A stretch of DNA of 36,943 bases from Chitinophagales bacterium (lineage in GTDB: Bacteria > Bacteroidota > Bacteroidia > Chitinophagales > JADJOU01). The notes under the pieces were generated by a model that saw nothing but the letters and a program-made list of their open reading frames with translations, ran no database searches and was not told the DNA's origin. Of the stretch, positions 7,953-16,251 are shown piece after piece (the first letter of the stretch is position 1; the number at the start of each line of letters is the position of its first letter). Position numbers and translations under genes: made by a program. The stretch is from positions 1 to 36,943 of the forward strand of contig JAURJQ010000007.1 in NCBI GenBank assembly GCA_030832185.1. Direction: 5' to 3'.

Positions 7953-9197
7953 ATGCGAAGAGTTGTCATTACAGGCCTTGGAGCTGTGACACCTCTTGGT
8001 AATGATGTTGGCACCTTTTGGAATGCTTTATTGGCAGGCACTTCAGGTGCCAATTTAATTACCAAATTTGACACAACTTTATTTAAGACAAAGTTTGCCT
8101 GTGAGTTAAAGAATTTTGACCCACTTACTTATATTGAGAAGAAGGAAGTTTCTCGTTTAGATCCATCTGCTATTTATGCTATTGCTGCAGGAACTCAAGC
8201 AGTAGAGGATAGTGGTATTCTCTCCAGCTTTAATCCAGATAGAGTAGGTGTATTGTGGTCTTCTGGTATAGGAGGTATTTTAACTTTCCAACAAGAGATA
8301 ACTAATTTCGCTACGGGTAATGGTACGCCAAGATTCAATCCATTCTTTATTCCAAAGATGATACCTGATATTAGTGCAGGGCATATCTCCATGAAGTATG
8401 GTTTCAGGGGTCCAAACTTTGCTCCAGTTGCGGCTTGCGCATCTTCTACAATAGCTATAGCAGATGCATTTATGTATATTAAATATGGTCGAATAGATGC
8501 TTGTGTAGCAGGAGGTTCTGAAGCTGCCATAACAGAAGGAGGTATTGGTGGATTTAATGCCATGAAAGCTCTCAGTGAACGAAATGATGATTATTTGACC
8601 GCTTCTAGACCGTTTGATGCCACAAGAGATGGCTTCGTGATGGGAGAAGGAGGTTGCGGACTTATATTGGAAGAACTAGAGCATGCGCTTAAAAGAGGCG
8701 CTAAAATATACTGTGAAATTGTGGGTGCAGGTCTTACGGCAGATGCTCATCACTTGACAGCACCTCACCCTGAAGGATTAGGTGCATACAATGTAATGAA
8801 AAATGCAATAGAAGAAGCAGGACTAAGTGTCAATCAGATAGAGTATGTCAATGTGCATGGAACTTCTACGCCACTTGGAGATATAGCTGAATTGAAAGCA
8901 ATTAAACAACTATTCGGTGATGCTGCTTACAATTTGAATATTAGCTCGACGAAATCTCAAACAGGTCACTTGCTTGGTGCTGCAGGAGCTATTGAAGCTA
9001 TAGCATGTATTAAATCTGTTCAGGAGGATATCATACCACCTACGATTAATTTCACCACACCGGATGAAAATATAGATCAGAAACTGAATCTAACATTGAA
9101 TAAAGTAGAAAAGCGAATTGTTAATGCAGCATTAAGCAACACCTTCGGTTTCGGAGGTCACAATGCCTCTGCTGTATTTAAAAAATATACAGGTTAG
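7953..9197 (+). CDS. fabF: Beta-ketoacyl-[acyl-carrier-protein] synthase II
   Basis: Condenses malonyl-ACP with acyl-ACP to elongate fatty acids. The 414-residue product has the thiolase fold motifs with the full catalytic set: Cys162 (VAACASSTIA), His302 (VNVHGTSTPLGD), Lys334 and His339 (STKSQTGHLLGAAG), plus the C-terminal GFGGHNASAVF. The Cys-His-His arrangement identifies KAS I/II rather than KAS III, and linkage to acpP favours FabF. In many Bacteroidota rnc follows fabF; here a terminator and the convergent pyrG follow instead. Confidence 0.96.
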   Translation: MRRVVITGLGAVTPLGNDVGTFWNALLAGTSGANLITKFDTTLFKTKFACELKNFDPLTYIEKKEVSRLDPSAIYAIAAGTQAVEDSGILSSFNPDRVGVLWSSGIGGILTFQQEITNFATGNGTPRFNPFFIPKMIPDISAGHISMKYGFRGPNFAPVAACASSTIAIADAFMYIKYGRIDACVAGGSEAAITEGGIGGFNAMKALSERNDDYLTASRPFDATRDGFVMGEGGCGLILEELEHALKRGAKIYCEIVGAGLTADAHHLTAPHPEGLGAYNVMKNAIEEAGLSVNQIEYVNVHGTSTPLGDIAELKAIKQLFGDAAYNLNISSTKSQTGHLLGAAGAIEAIACIKSVQEDIIPPTINFTTPDENIDQKLNLTLNKVEKRIVNAALSNTFGFGGHNASAVFKKYTG

Positions 9198-9291
9198 AAC
9201 TATTTTACTAATCAGAAAGATGTTTTGACTAAATAAATCCTCCTTTAGGCCTTAATGGCAATACTGCCCACAAAATAAACAAACCTATTGT

Positions 9292-9317
9292 CCCGATCTG
9301 AAAAGGTCGGGTTTTTT
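9292..9317 (+). terminator. Rho-independent terminator after fabF
   Basis: A 7-bp stem, CCCGATC paired with GGTCGGG (one T-G wobble), with a 6-nt loop, is followed directly by six T residues on the plus strand. The T run overlaps the stop codon of the convergent pyrG. On the minus strand no U-run follows the stem, so it acts mainly on acpP-fabF. Confidence 0.8.
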
Positions 9318-10926
9318 ATTTATTTTTTCTCTCCAGCGCTGCTTCCACTAATCCTATAAATAATGGATGTGGATTTTCAGGCGTACTTTTGAGCTCAGGA
9401 TGATACTGTACCCCGATGAAGAAAGGATGATTCTCTAATTCCACGATTTCGACGAGTCCAGTATCCGGATTTTTACCGGAGCTCTTTAAACCGAATTGAT
9501 TAATAGTCTCTAAATAGTCATTATTAAACTCATATCTATGTCTATGACGTTCATGAATCGTATTGGTCTTATACAGTTTGTAGGCTAGGGATTTTTTATC
9601 TTTGATAGAACACTCATATGAACCCAAACGCATAGTTCCGCCCATGGATATTCTCGTCTTTTGAGACTCCATAATATCTATGACTGGATATTTCGTATTC
9701 TTATTTATTTCGATAGAGTGGGCATCTTTCATATTCAATACATTCCGCGCAAACTCGACCACGCACATTTGCATACCTAAGCAAATACCAAAAAACGGAA
9801 TATTATTCTCACGTACATAGCGGATAGTTTCTATTTTTCCTGTGATAGCCCGCTCTCCAAAACCTGGAGCAACTAATACACCGTGAAACTTCCCAAGAAT
9901 TTCTTTGACATTTTCTGCAGTTACTGATTTGGAGTGGATCGGTACTACATTAACCTTGGTAGATTTAGCTGCTCCAGCATGAATGAAAGATTCATAAATA
10001 CTTTTATATGCATCTTGTAGCTCAATATACTTGCCTACTAATGCTATATTGACTTCTTGTTTTGGGTGCTTTAACTTATCCAAAAACTTTTTCCATTTCT
10101 CGAGTTTCGGCTCTTTTTTGGATTTCATTTTTAGCTTTTTCAGTACTACTTTATCAATATTCTCTCGTTGAAGTTCTATAGGCACATCATAAATCGTTTC
10201 TTTATCTATCGCTTGTATCACGGCGGATTCTTCCACATTACAGAAAAGAGCCAATTTTTTTCTAATTTCTTTACTCAATTCATGTTCTGTACGACAAATC
10301 AATATATCTGGTTGAATACCTGATTCGAGCAGCATTTTAACTGAATGCTGTGTGGGCTTAGTCTTTAATTCTTTAGCAGCACTTAGATAGGGAATTAGTG
10401 TTAGATGACATACAATAGCATTCTCTTTACCCATTTCCCAGATAAACTGTCTTACAGCTTCGATATAGGGCAGTGATTCGATATCGCCGACCGTACCACC
10501 TAGTTCTGTCAAAATAAAATCTCTTTTTTTCTCTTTATTTGGAGCTGAGAATCTGCGCTTAATTTCATCCGTGATATGAGGAATGACTTGAACTGTCTTA
10601 CCAAGAAAATCTCCTTTGCGCTCTCTGTCTAGCACCGTCTGATACACTCGCCCTGTCGTTACATTATTGGCTTGGGAAGTAGGGGTATTGAGGAAACGCT
10701 CGTAGTGACCTAAATCTAAATCAGTTTCAGCTCCATCTTCGGTCACATAGCACTCTCCGTGTTCATATGGATTAAGTGTACCGGGGTCAATATTTAGATA
10801 GGGATCGAACTTTTGAATAGTCACTTCAAAACCATGCTCTTGAAGAATTTTAGCTAATGAGGCTGCAAAAATTCCTTTTCCCAACGAGGAGGTCACGCCT
10901 CCTGTGACGAATATATATTTGGTCAT
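9316..10926 (-). CDS. pyrG: CTP synthase
   Basis: Makes CTP from UTP, ATP and glutamine. The 536-residue product has both domains. The synthetase half has KYIFVTGGVTSSLGKG at residues 3-18, the DPYLNIDPGT and GECYVTEDGAETDLDLGHYERF motifs, and ELGGTVGDIES. The glutaminase half has the class I triad Cys382 (GICLGMQ), His509 and Glu511 (YHPEL). Length is that of the family. It begins at an ATG with a -7 box 32 nt upstream and converges on fabF; its stop codon lies in the T run of the fabF terminator. Confidence 0.98.
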   Translation of the reverse strand: MTKYIFVTGGVTSSLGKGIFAASLAKILQEHGFEVTIQKFDPYLNIDPGTLNPYEHGECYVTEDGAETDLDLGHYERFLNTPTSQANNVTTGRVYQTVLDRERKGDFLGKTVQVIPHITDEIKRRFSAPNKEKKRDFILTELGGTVGDIESLPYIEAVRQFIWEMGKENAIVCHLTLIPYLSAAKELKTKPTQHSVKMLLESGIQPDILICRTEHELSKEIRKKLALFCNVEESAVIQAIDKETIYDVPIELQRENIDKVVLKKLKMKSKKEPKLEKWKKFLDKLKHPKQEVNIALVGKYIELQDAYKSIYESFIHAGAAKSTKVNVVPIHSKSVTAENVKEILGKFHGVLVAPGFGERAITGKIETIRYVRENNIPFFGICLGMQMCVVEFARNVLNMKDAHSIEINKNTKYPVIDIMESQKTRISMGGTMRLGSYECSIKDKKSLAYKLYKTNTIHERHRHRYEFNNDYLETINQFGLKSSGKNPDTGLVEIVELENHPFFIGVQYHPELKSTPENPHPLFIGLVEAALERKNK

Positions 10927-10957
10927 TTCCGTATATGTGCTTAGTGAATACGGATGA

Positions 10958-10965
10958 CAAAACTA
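10958..10965 (-). promoter_or_regulatory. -7 promoter box of pyrG
   Basis: Reads TAGTTTTG on the minus strand, matching TAnnTTTG, 32 nt upstream of the pyrG ATG. No -33 TTG stands out. Confidence 0.4.
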
Positions 10966-11044
10966 GTTGAATTTTCTTAATTGGGTTTTATTTCATTCAT
11001 AGGACGATTCTATTTCAAAAAAACTAGAATTAAAATTTTTCATC

Positions 11045-11052
11045 TAAATTTG
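11045..11052 (+). promoter_or_regulatory. -7 promoter box for the lipoprotein gene at 11081
   Basis: TAAATTTG matches the TAnnTTTG consensus, 28 nt before the ATG. It probably also serves the ridA-like gene 18 nt downstream of the lipoprotein gene. Confidence 0.45.
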
Positions 11053-11080
11053 CCCTAAAGGCACATAAAAAAATAACAAC

Positions 11081-11557
11081 ATGAGTAAATTTCTCTCCTT
11101 TCTTGCATTATTTTTATTCGGTTTGATTTCTTGTAAAAAAGACGAACCGGCACCTGACCTAAGTTATCTTTGTAACAAAGGGGGGATTTGGCTAGTAGAC
11201 AAGAAGGATAGCTTCAATCCTCAAGAAAGCTTAGATACATTTCTTTTCAATCAGGGCGGAGGTTACCATCGCTTTGTATTCACCAATTCAGGTGTCAATA
11301 GATTGCAGGTAGATGTATTGACCAAGCCTGATTCTGGTAAGATTATGACTTACAAAAAACTATTTGTTCGAGAAATATCGGGTAGTTATATATCGGAAAG
11401 TTATGTATATAATAATGATAAGGACTCTATGCTCACCATTGAAAATAAAGGAGATCATTACCTAGTGAGCATAAAGCCGGTAAAAGCAAATATAGGCAGT
11501 AAGAAAACTATAGAGCTGCGCGCCTGCAATCTAAAGATGAATGATATAACACCATAA
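11081..11557 (+). CDS. Small lipoprotein of unknown function
   Basis: A 158-residue protein with a lipoprotein signal, MSKFLSFLALFLFGLISC, giving a lipidated Cys18 (lipobox LISC). The charged KKDEPAPD linker follows at once. The mature part looks like a small beta-rich domain (LDTFLFNQGGGYHRFVFTN, VREISGSYISESYVYNNDKDSML) and ends with LRACNLKM. I do not recognise the family. A -7 box precedes it, and the RidA-like gene starts 18 nt after it on the same strand, so the two may be co-transcribed. Confidence 0.75.
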   Translation: MSKFLSFLALFLFGLISCKKDEPAPDLSYLCNKGGIWLVDKKDSFNPQESLDTFLFNQGGGYHRFVFTNSGVNRLQVDVLTKPDSGKIMTYKKLFVREISGSYISESYVYNNDKDSMLTIENKGDHYLVSIKPVKANIGSKKTIELRACNLKMNDITP

Positions 11558-11575
11558 TTATTACTCAAGCTATAA

Positions 11576-12076
11576 ATGGCTGTTTCATTTAATATAAGAC
11601 CTAGTTATAAAATAGATATATGCATGCTAATCAGCATAATTAGTCTTCTAGCAATATACAATTTAGGTTGTCATCACAAAGAATCACAATTAAAAAACAT
11701 GAAAGAAATCATCAATACGAAAAATGCACCAGCAGCCATTGGACCATATAGTCAAGCAGTATGGGCAGGAGATTTATTATATACGAGCGGCCAAGTAGCG
11801 CTGATTCCAGAAACAGGAGAAATGGACAATCAAAGCCTTGAAACAGAAACCCACCGAGTGATGAAAAATTTAACAGCTTTATTAGCCGAAGCTGGTTTAG
11901 GATTCGAACATGTTATTAAGGTAAGTATATTCATTAAAGACATGAATGATTTTGCTAAAATCAATGAAATCTATGCATCTTATCTTCAAGAGCCATATCC
12001 AGCCAGAGAGACGGTAGAAGTCGCTCGCCTGCCAAAAGATGCCCGAATTGAAATAAGTGTAATAGCTAAAAGATAA
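11576..12076 (+). CDS. ridA: RidA-family protein with an N-terminal hydrophobic extension
   Basis: RidA enzymes hydrolyse reactive enamine/imine intermediates released by PLP enzymes. Residues 42-166 are a complete RidA domain: NAPAAIGPYSQAVWAGDLLYTSGQ, the FAKINEIYASYL helix, and the YPARETVEVARLPKDARIEI block with the conserved Arg. Before it lie about 41 extra residues, with a hydrophobic run at 17-31 ending in Gly-Cys32, which looks like a lipoprotein or export signal, although the residues before the Cys fit the lipobox poorly. Alternative starts are ATG at 11624 (Met17) and ATG at 11699 (Met42, giving a plain cytosolic RidA). The longest form is given because the reading frame is open and hydrophobic from the first Met. 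Confidence 0.85.
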   Translation: MAVSFNIRPSYKIDICMLISIISLLAIYNLGCHHKESQLKNMKEIINTKNAPAAIGPYSQAVWAGDLLYTSGQVALIPETGEMDNQSLETETHRVMKNLTALLAEAGLGFEHVIKVSIFIKDMNDFAKINEIYASYLQEPYPARETVEVARLPKDARIEISVIAKR

Positions 12077-12133
12077 TAATGCTATACCGTATTATTTTTA
12101 TACTTATTCGATGGTATGCCGAAAGTGAAGAGA

Positions 12134-12164
12134 TTCCTGAATTTCGCTTCGCTTTATCAGGGAA
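12134..12164. repeat. Imperfect inverted repeat upstream of holB
   Basis: TTCCTGA at 12134-12140 pairs with TCAGGGAA at 12157-12164 with one bulged base, around a loop containing a TTCGCTTCGC run. No T-run follows, so it is not a convincing terminator. It may be a degenerate palindromic repeat. The rest of the 12077-12225 gap shows no gene. Confidence 0.35.
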
Positions 12165-12225
12165 GACGTTTTCTCTGAAGTCATTTTTTTCTCTTTGATT
12201 CAACTTTCAACTTTTAACTAAATAA

Positions 12226-13377
12226 ATGTTCCAATTTAGTGACATCATAGGTCAAGAAGAGGTCAAGTCCTCTCTTATAATCCAAGCACATAGTGGCAAA
12301 CTGCACCATGCCCACCTTTTTCTAGGCAAAATGGGCTATGGCACGTTTCAACTAGCTATGGCTTTTGTGAAATACATCTACTGTAAAGATAAGCAAGTAG
12401 CCGATAGTTGCGACCAATGCGCTAATTGCATTAAAATAACGAAGATGGAACATATTGACATTCATTTCACCATTCCCAGTTTCAAAAAAGAAGCTCTCAG
12501 TAAAACGCTCATGCCAGAGTTTAGAAATCTGATCGAACAAACGGAAGCTAGATTTGATCTAAAAGATTGGCATGATTACAACAATGAAAAAAATGCTAAA
12601 ATAAGAAGTGCGGAATGCGATGTAATTCTTCATGACATGGGTCTTTCCTCCTATGAAAATGGTTATAAAACGCAAATCATATGGATGGCAGAAAGCCTAG
12701 AGAAAGAGTCGAATAAAATATTGAAAATATTAGAGGAGCCTAATCCGAAGACTCTTTTTGTCCTGATAGCAGAATCATCGGTTGACCTTCTGCCTACAAT
12801 TTTATCTAGATGCAATATACACAAGATTCTGCCTTTGAAATCCGACACGCTGAAGCACTATTTGGAGAAAGATAGTGAGGGGAAATCCCGAGAAATGCTC
12901 CTGCGTTCGGTTCACTTTTCAGAGGGCGATATATTGGAGGCTAAGCGTTATCTAGCAGATGAGGATAGCGAGTTTCCGCTTGAAGCTAATTTGTTAAATT
13001 TTCTTAGAGGCTTGATTAGCTTTCATGAGCGTAAATTTGACAATATCAATAAGGCTATTCTCCAGGCAGAGGCACTCGCTAGCCAATCGAGGCCAAATCA
13101 GAAGAAGTTTTTAGATTATTTTCAATACTTTTTGAGACAGCTGGTCTTGATAAAAATCACTCAGACATGTCAACTCAATGAGAACTTATTCAAAGCAGCT
13201 AACCATTTCGCTAACATACTAGATACAGACCAGATAGAGGTTTGGAGTCAGCTCGTGGATAAATACCACTATGCCATAGAAGGAAATGCAAATGTAAAAA
13301 TAAGTTTCGTATCTTTGGCCATTGAATCGGGAAAAATTCAAGATAGAGAAGAATTTGAAAAATTTATAAGTAGTTAA
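12226..13377 (+). CDS. holB: DNA polymerase III delta-prime-type clamp-loader subunit
   Basis: Clamp-loader AAA+ subunit that helps load the sliding clamp. The 383-residue protein opens with FSDIIGQEEVKSSL and HAHLFLGKMGYGTFQLA at about residues 29-44. In this segment the Walker A motif is degenerate, as in delta-prime subunits, which do not hydrolyse ATP. A zinc-type cysteine group follows (Cys62, Cys65, Cys68), and then LEEPNPKTLFVLIAESSVDLLPTILSRC, the typical SRC sensor region. It is followed 5 nt later by ricT, forming a compact unit with gldH. Confidence 0.88.
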   Translation: MFQFSDIIGQEEVKSSLIIQAHSGKLHHAHLFLGKMGYGTFQLAMAFVKYIYCKDKQVADSCDQCANCIKITKMEHIDIHFTIPSFKKEALSKTLMPEFRNLIEQTEARFDLKDWHDYNNEKNAKIRSAECDVILHDMGLSSYENGYKTQIIWMAESLEKESNKILKILEEPNPKTLFVLIAESSVDLLPTILSRCNIHKILPLKSDTLKHYLEKDSEGKSREMLLRSVHFSEGDILEAKRYLADEDSEFPLEANLLNFLRGLISFHERKFDNINKAILQAEALASQSRPNQKKFLDYFQYFLRQLVLIKITQTCQLNENLFKAANHFANILDTDQIEVWSQLVDKYHYAIEGNANVKISFVSLAIESGKIQDREEFEKFISS

Positions 13378-13382
13378 GATAT

Positions 13383-14645
13383 ATGGGATGTTCAAGTGGA
13401 GGCTGCAGTTCAGGAGGTTGTAGCACAGGAAGTTGCAATAAAAAAAATGTTTTTGATTGGTTTTCCAATATACAATATGCCTCTGGCATAGATGAGTATA
13501 ATGTCGTAGAGGTTTCCTTTAAAGGAGGATCTAGAAAGGATTATTATATCAATGATAGAAGAATAGACCTCGTCAAAGGAGACTATATATGCGTAGAAGG
13601 CAGTGGAGGCTATGATATAGGTCAGGTATCCTTGAAAGGAGAATTGGTCAAGCTGCAACTCAAAAAGAATAAAATAGATACGACAAAAGAACCTTTGCTC
13701 AAAATACTCCGAAAGGCTAATGAGAAAGAGCTGGCTACTATGGAAATTTTTCGTAATAAGGAAATGGAGGCTATGATAAAAGCTAGACTCATAGCTCGGC
13801 AGCTCAACCTTGAAATGAAAATAAGCGAAGTAGAATATCAAGCCGATGGAAAAAAAGCCATCTTCTACTTCATAGCCGATGAGCGCGTTGATTTTAGAGA
13901 ACTGATCAAACGCTATGTAAGTGAATATAAAATCAAGATAGAACTAAAGCATATAGGAGCTAGACAAGAAGCAGCTCGAATAGGTGGCATGGGCAGCTGT
14001 GGTCGAGAGTTATGCTGCAGTACTTGGCTCAATGAATTTCCGTCTGTAACTACGGGTGCTGCTCGATATCAAAACATCTCTATCAATATTGAAAAGCTTT
14101 CAGGTCAATGTGGAAGACTAAAATGTTGTCTAAACTACGAATTGGCTCAATATGTAGAAGCTACCAAAGAATTTCCGTCGAATATCCATGAAATTCAAAC
14201 AGAGGAAGGTGTGGCAGTCATTCGAAAAACAGAGATCCTGAAGAGACAGGTTATTTTTACCTATAAAAACGATCCTGCAAGCGACTATTACAAGCTTAGT
14301 CTGAATGATGTGAAACTAATAGTAGAGATGAATAAGAAGGGCGAAAAACCTCAGAGTTTATCTACGATGGCTATCAAAGAAAAAGAGGATGAAAAGGTGA
14401 AGAAAGATGAGGATTTAGTAGGACAAATCCAGCTAAAAACACTAGAAAAGAAGAAGCATAGTCAGCGAAAAAAGAATAATAACAATAATAATACAAATAC
14501 TAAAAGACCGATAGCTCAGAATAACCGAGAGCAAAATCCTCAGACGCCCCCAACTGCTCCGCATAATACAGGTCATCCGCAGCAACCAAACCAGCCTAAA
14601 CCAAAAAAGAAAAAACCATTCAGAAAACCCCCACCAAAACCCTAA
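13383..14645 (+). CDS. ricT: RicT/PSP1-family protein with Cys-rich head and basic low-complexity tail
   Basis: RicT (YaaT, PSP1 family) proteins act with RicA and RicF on RNA maturation in Bacillus; the role in Bacteroidota is less clear. The 420-residue protein starts with MGCSSGGCSSGGCSTGSC, which gives four cysteines in GC..GGC spacing. The PSP1 core follows, with GMGSCGRELCCSTWLNEFP at about residues 200-218 and SGQCGRLKCCLNYEL at about 240-254; both are signature Cys motifs of the family. The final 75 residues are Lys-, Asn-, Gln- and Pro-rich and end in PKKKKPFRKPPPKP, so they are probably disordered. It sits 5 nt after holB and 3 nt before gldH. Family assignment is secure, but the partner genes are not in this window. 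Confidence 0.88.
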   Translation: MGCSSGGCSSGGCSTGSCNKKNVFDWFSNIQYASGIDEYNVVEVSFKGGSRKDYYINDRRIDLVKGDYICVEGSGGYDIGQVSLKGELVKLQLKKNKIDTTKEPLLKILRKANEKELATMEIFRNKEMEAMIKARLIARQLNLEMKISEVEYQADGKKAIFYFIADERVDFRELIKRYVSEYKIKIELKHIGARQEAARIGGMGSCGRELCCSTWLNEFPSVTTGAARYQNISINIEKLSGQCGRLKCCLNYELAQYVEATKEFPSNIHEIQTEEGVAVIRKTEILKRQVIFTYKNDPASDYYKLSLNDVKLIVEMNKKGEKPQSLSTMAIKEKEDEKVKKDEDLVGQIQLKTLEKKKHSQRKKNNNNNNTNTKRPIAQNNREQNPQTPPTAPHNTGHPQQPNQPKPKKKKPFRKPPPKP

Positions 14646-14648
14646 TTA

Positions 14649-15137
14649 GTGATTCGCTTATCTTTCTTATTAATAATGGTTTCATTATGTTCAGCTTGTC
14701 AAACGGATGTGGTATATGAAAAGTCAATCCCAGTAAGTGCTTATGGCTGGAAAATGGCAGATACTCTAAAGTATAATATAGAAATAGAAGACTCTACTCA
14801 GCGCTATGATCTCTCGCTTTCGGTCAGACACAGAGATATCTACGACTATACGAATCTATATGTAAAAGTGATCACACAACTGCCGAATGGCGAAATTAAA
14901 TCTGAGGTAGTATCTCTACCCCTCTGCGATGAAGGTGGTAAATGGCTCGGAAAATGTGCTGGAGATATTTGTTTTTCAAGAATCCTCCTTATGAAAAGAA
15001 CCTATTTCCCTATTAAGGGCACCTATAATTTCTCTGTCATTCATGAAATGAGACAAGAAAAGTTGAAAAACTTATTAGATTTAGGATTCCGTATAGAAAA
15101 ATCAGCTAAAATAGTTTATTCAGATGAAGAAGAATAG
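14649..15137 (+). CDS. gldH: GldH-family gliding-motility lipoprotein
   Basis: GldH is an outer-membrane lipoprotein needed for gliding in Flavobacterium johnsoniae; its mechanism is not settled. The 162-residue product has a lipoprotein signal ending SLCSAC with Cys17. The mature part has the GldH pattern: VYEKSIPVSAYGWKMADTLKYNIEIEDSTQRYDL, a DYTNLYVKVI strand, LCDEGGKWLGKCAGDICFSR, and the closing YNFSVIHEMRQEKLKNLLDLGFRIEK segment. The start is GTG; the next in-frame ATG would truncate the signal peptide. It follows ricT by 3 nt, and its last 14 bases overlap the next lipoprotein gene. Confidence 0.82.
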   Translation: MIRLSFLLIMVSLCSACQTDVVYEKSIPVSAYGWKMADTLKYNIEIEDSTQRYDLSLSVRHRDIYDYTNLYVKVITQLPNGEIKSEVVSLPLCDEGGKWLGKCAGDICFSRILLMKRTYFPIKGTYNFSVIHEMRQEKLKNLLDLGFRIEKSAKIVYSDEEE

Positions 15138-15618
15138 TCTCTTTGTAATTTCCGCACTATCTGTTCTATGTCTTGCCTCTTGTCAGGATTATTCTCAGCC
15201 GATTCGCATAGACAACAAGAATTTCGAAGTCACCTTACCAGGGTTTGTAAAAGAAGAAGACCTGGCCGAGGATGCTGTGTTAGAATATGCTAATAGATTT
15301 AGAAATTTCTATATTGTCGTGTTTCAACTAAAAGATTCTAGTACTAAAGATAGTCTATGGATGAAGGCCACGCAGCGCATTACTAAAACACTGATAGAGC
15401 ATAAAATAGATACCATACACCGAGGATCTGACCAGATTATTACGACTATCAAAGGTAAATTTAAAGATGAAAAAGAACCTATCTTTTATACTCAGAAGCT
15501 AATCTATCGGCAGGGAAACAGGCTTCTGATAACGGTATGGACCCGTGGTCAGGAGAGATATAAAAAATATGAAACAGAGATAGAAAGTATCATAAGTTCA
15601 TTTAAACCAAAGTTGTGA
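15124..15618 (+). CDS. Lipoprotein of unknown function in the gldH unit
   Basis: A 164-residue protein with lipoprotein signal MKKNSLFVISALSVLCLASC (Cys20, lipobox LASC). The mature domain (FEVTLPGFVKEEDLAEDAVLEYANRFRNFYIVVFQLKD...IISSFKPKL) alternates strands and a closing helix in the style of small PsbP/LpqN-like periplasmic domains, which is a loose impression only. The gene overlaps the end of gldH by 14 nt, and its own stop overlaps the start of the sigma-factor gene by 4 nt, so translation of the three genes is probably coupled. Confidence 0.72.
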   Translation: MKKNSLFVISALSVLCLASCQDYSQPIRIDNKNFEVTLPGFVKEEDLAEDAVLEYANRFRNFYIVVFQLKDSSTKDSLWMKATQRITKTLIEHKIDTIHRGSDQIITTIKGKFKDEKEPIFYTQKLIYRQGNRLLITVWTRGQERYKKYETEIESIISSFKPKL

Positions 15619-16172
15619 AACTAGAGGATGATAAGATAGTCATCATGTGCAAAGACCCTGGTCAGATGGAGCTGGGCATTCGTCATCTCATAGTGCAGTA
15701 TAAGGAAAAACTCTACTGGCAGATAAAGCGAATAGTAGAGCACCATGATGATGCCGAAGAGGTCCTGCAAAATGTCTGGATAAAAATATGGCAAAACATA
15801 GGTGGTTTCAAAGGTGAAAGTGCCTTATCTACTTGGATATACAGAATTACATATAACGAGTCTATCTCCTATATCCAAGGTAGGAAAAAACAAAAGCTAG
15901 CGGACTGGGAGACCTCAGAGCCCACAGTTGAATCTCAGTCTGAGGATAAAATGTTCTCTCATGAGCTTTATGACAAAGAAGAGGTTTTGAAAAAAATAGA
16001 ACTAGCTGTAGAAAAACTACCACATAAGCAGAAGTTGATTTTTCATTACCGCTATAACGAGGAATTGCCTTATAATCAGATAGCTGAAATTACTGGTACT
16101 TCGGAAGGCGCATTGAAAGCATCTTTTCACCATGCTGTCAAAAAAATAGAAGAATTTATTAAAAAGAATTAA
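15615..16172 (+). CDS. ECF-type RNA polymerase sigma factor
   Basis: A 185-residue sigma-70 family protein with region 2 (YKEKLYWQIKRIVEHHDDAEEVLQNVWIKIWQNI) followed by FKGESALSTWIYRITYNE. Region 4 is a helix-turn-helix at residues about 131-180 (LPHKQKLIFHYRYNEELPYNQIAEITGTSEGALKASFHHAVKKI). It binds core polymerase and directs it to its own promoter set. The start is GTG at 15615; an ATG at 15645 is possible. It overlaps the preceding lipoprotein gene and is followed 79 nt later by an anti-sigma-like membrane protein, so it is likely controlled by that partner. Confidence 0.9.
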   Translation: MKLEDDKIVIMCKDPGQMELGIRHLIVQYKEKLYWQIKRIVEHHDDAEEVLQNVWIKIWQNIGGFKGESALSTWIYRITYNESISYIQGRKKQKLADWETSEPTVESQSEDKMFSHELYDKEEVLKKIELAVEKLPHKQKLIFHYRYNEELPYNQIAEITGTSEGALKASFHHAVKKIEEFIKKN

Positions 16173-16251
16173 ACTAGAGCGATAGAATTTCATCTAAAGA
16201 ATATACGTGAAATTTAACAGTAAAAATAAATAAGTAAGAATTTATAAAGAG

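Noticed and set aside
8195-8563. 122-codon minus-strand ORF within fabF
   Set aside because: It is fully inside fabF, whose catalytic motifs are intact, so it is a shadow ORF.
12134-12164. Possible terminator between the RidA gene and holB
   Set aside because: The hairpin has a bulge and no T-run follows directly, so a terminator cannot be supported. Kept only as an inverted repeat.
13410-13841. 143-codon minus-strand ORF within ricT
   Set aside because: Lies opposite the Cys-rich and PSP1 part of ricT and is hydrophobic only because of the complementary codons; no independent evidence.
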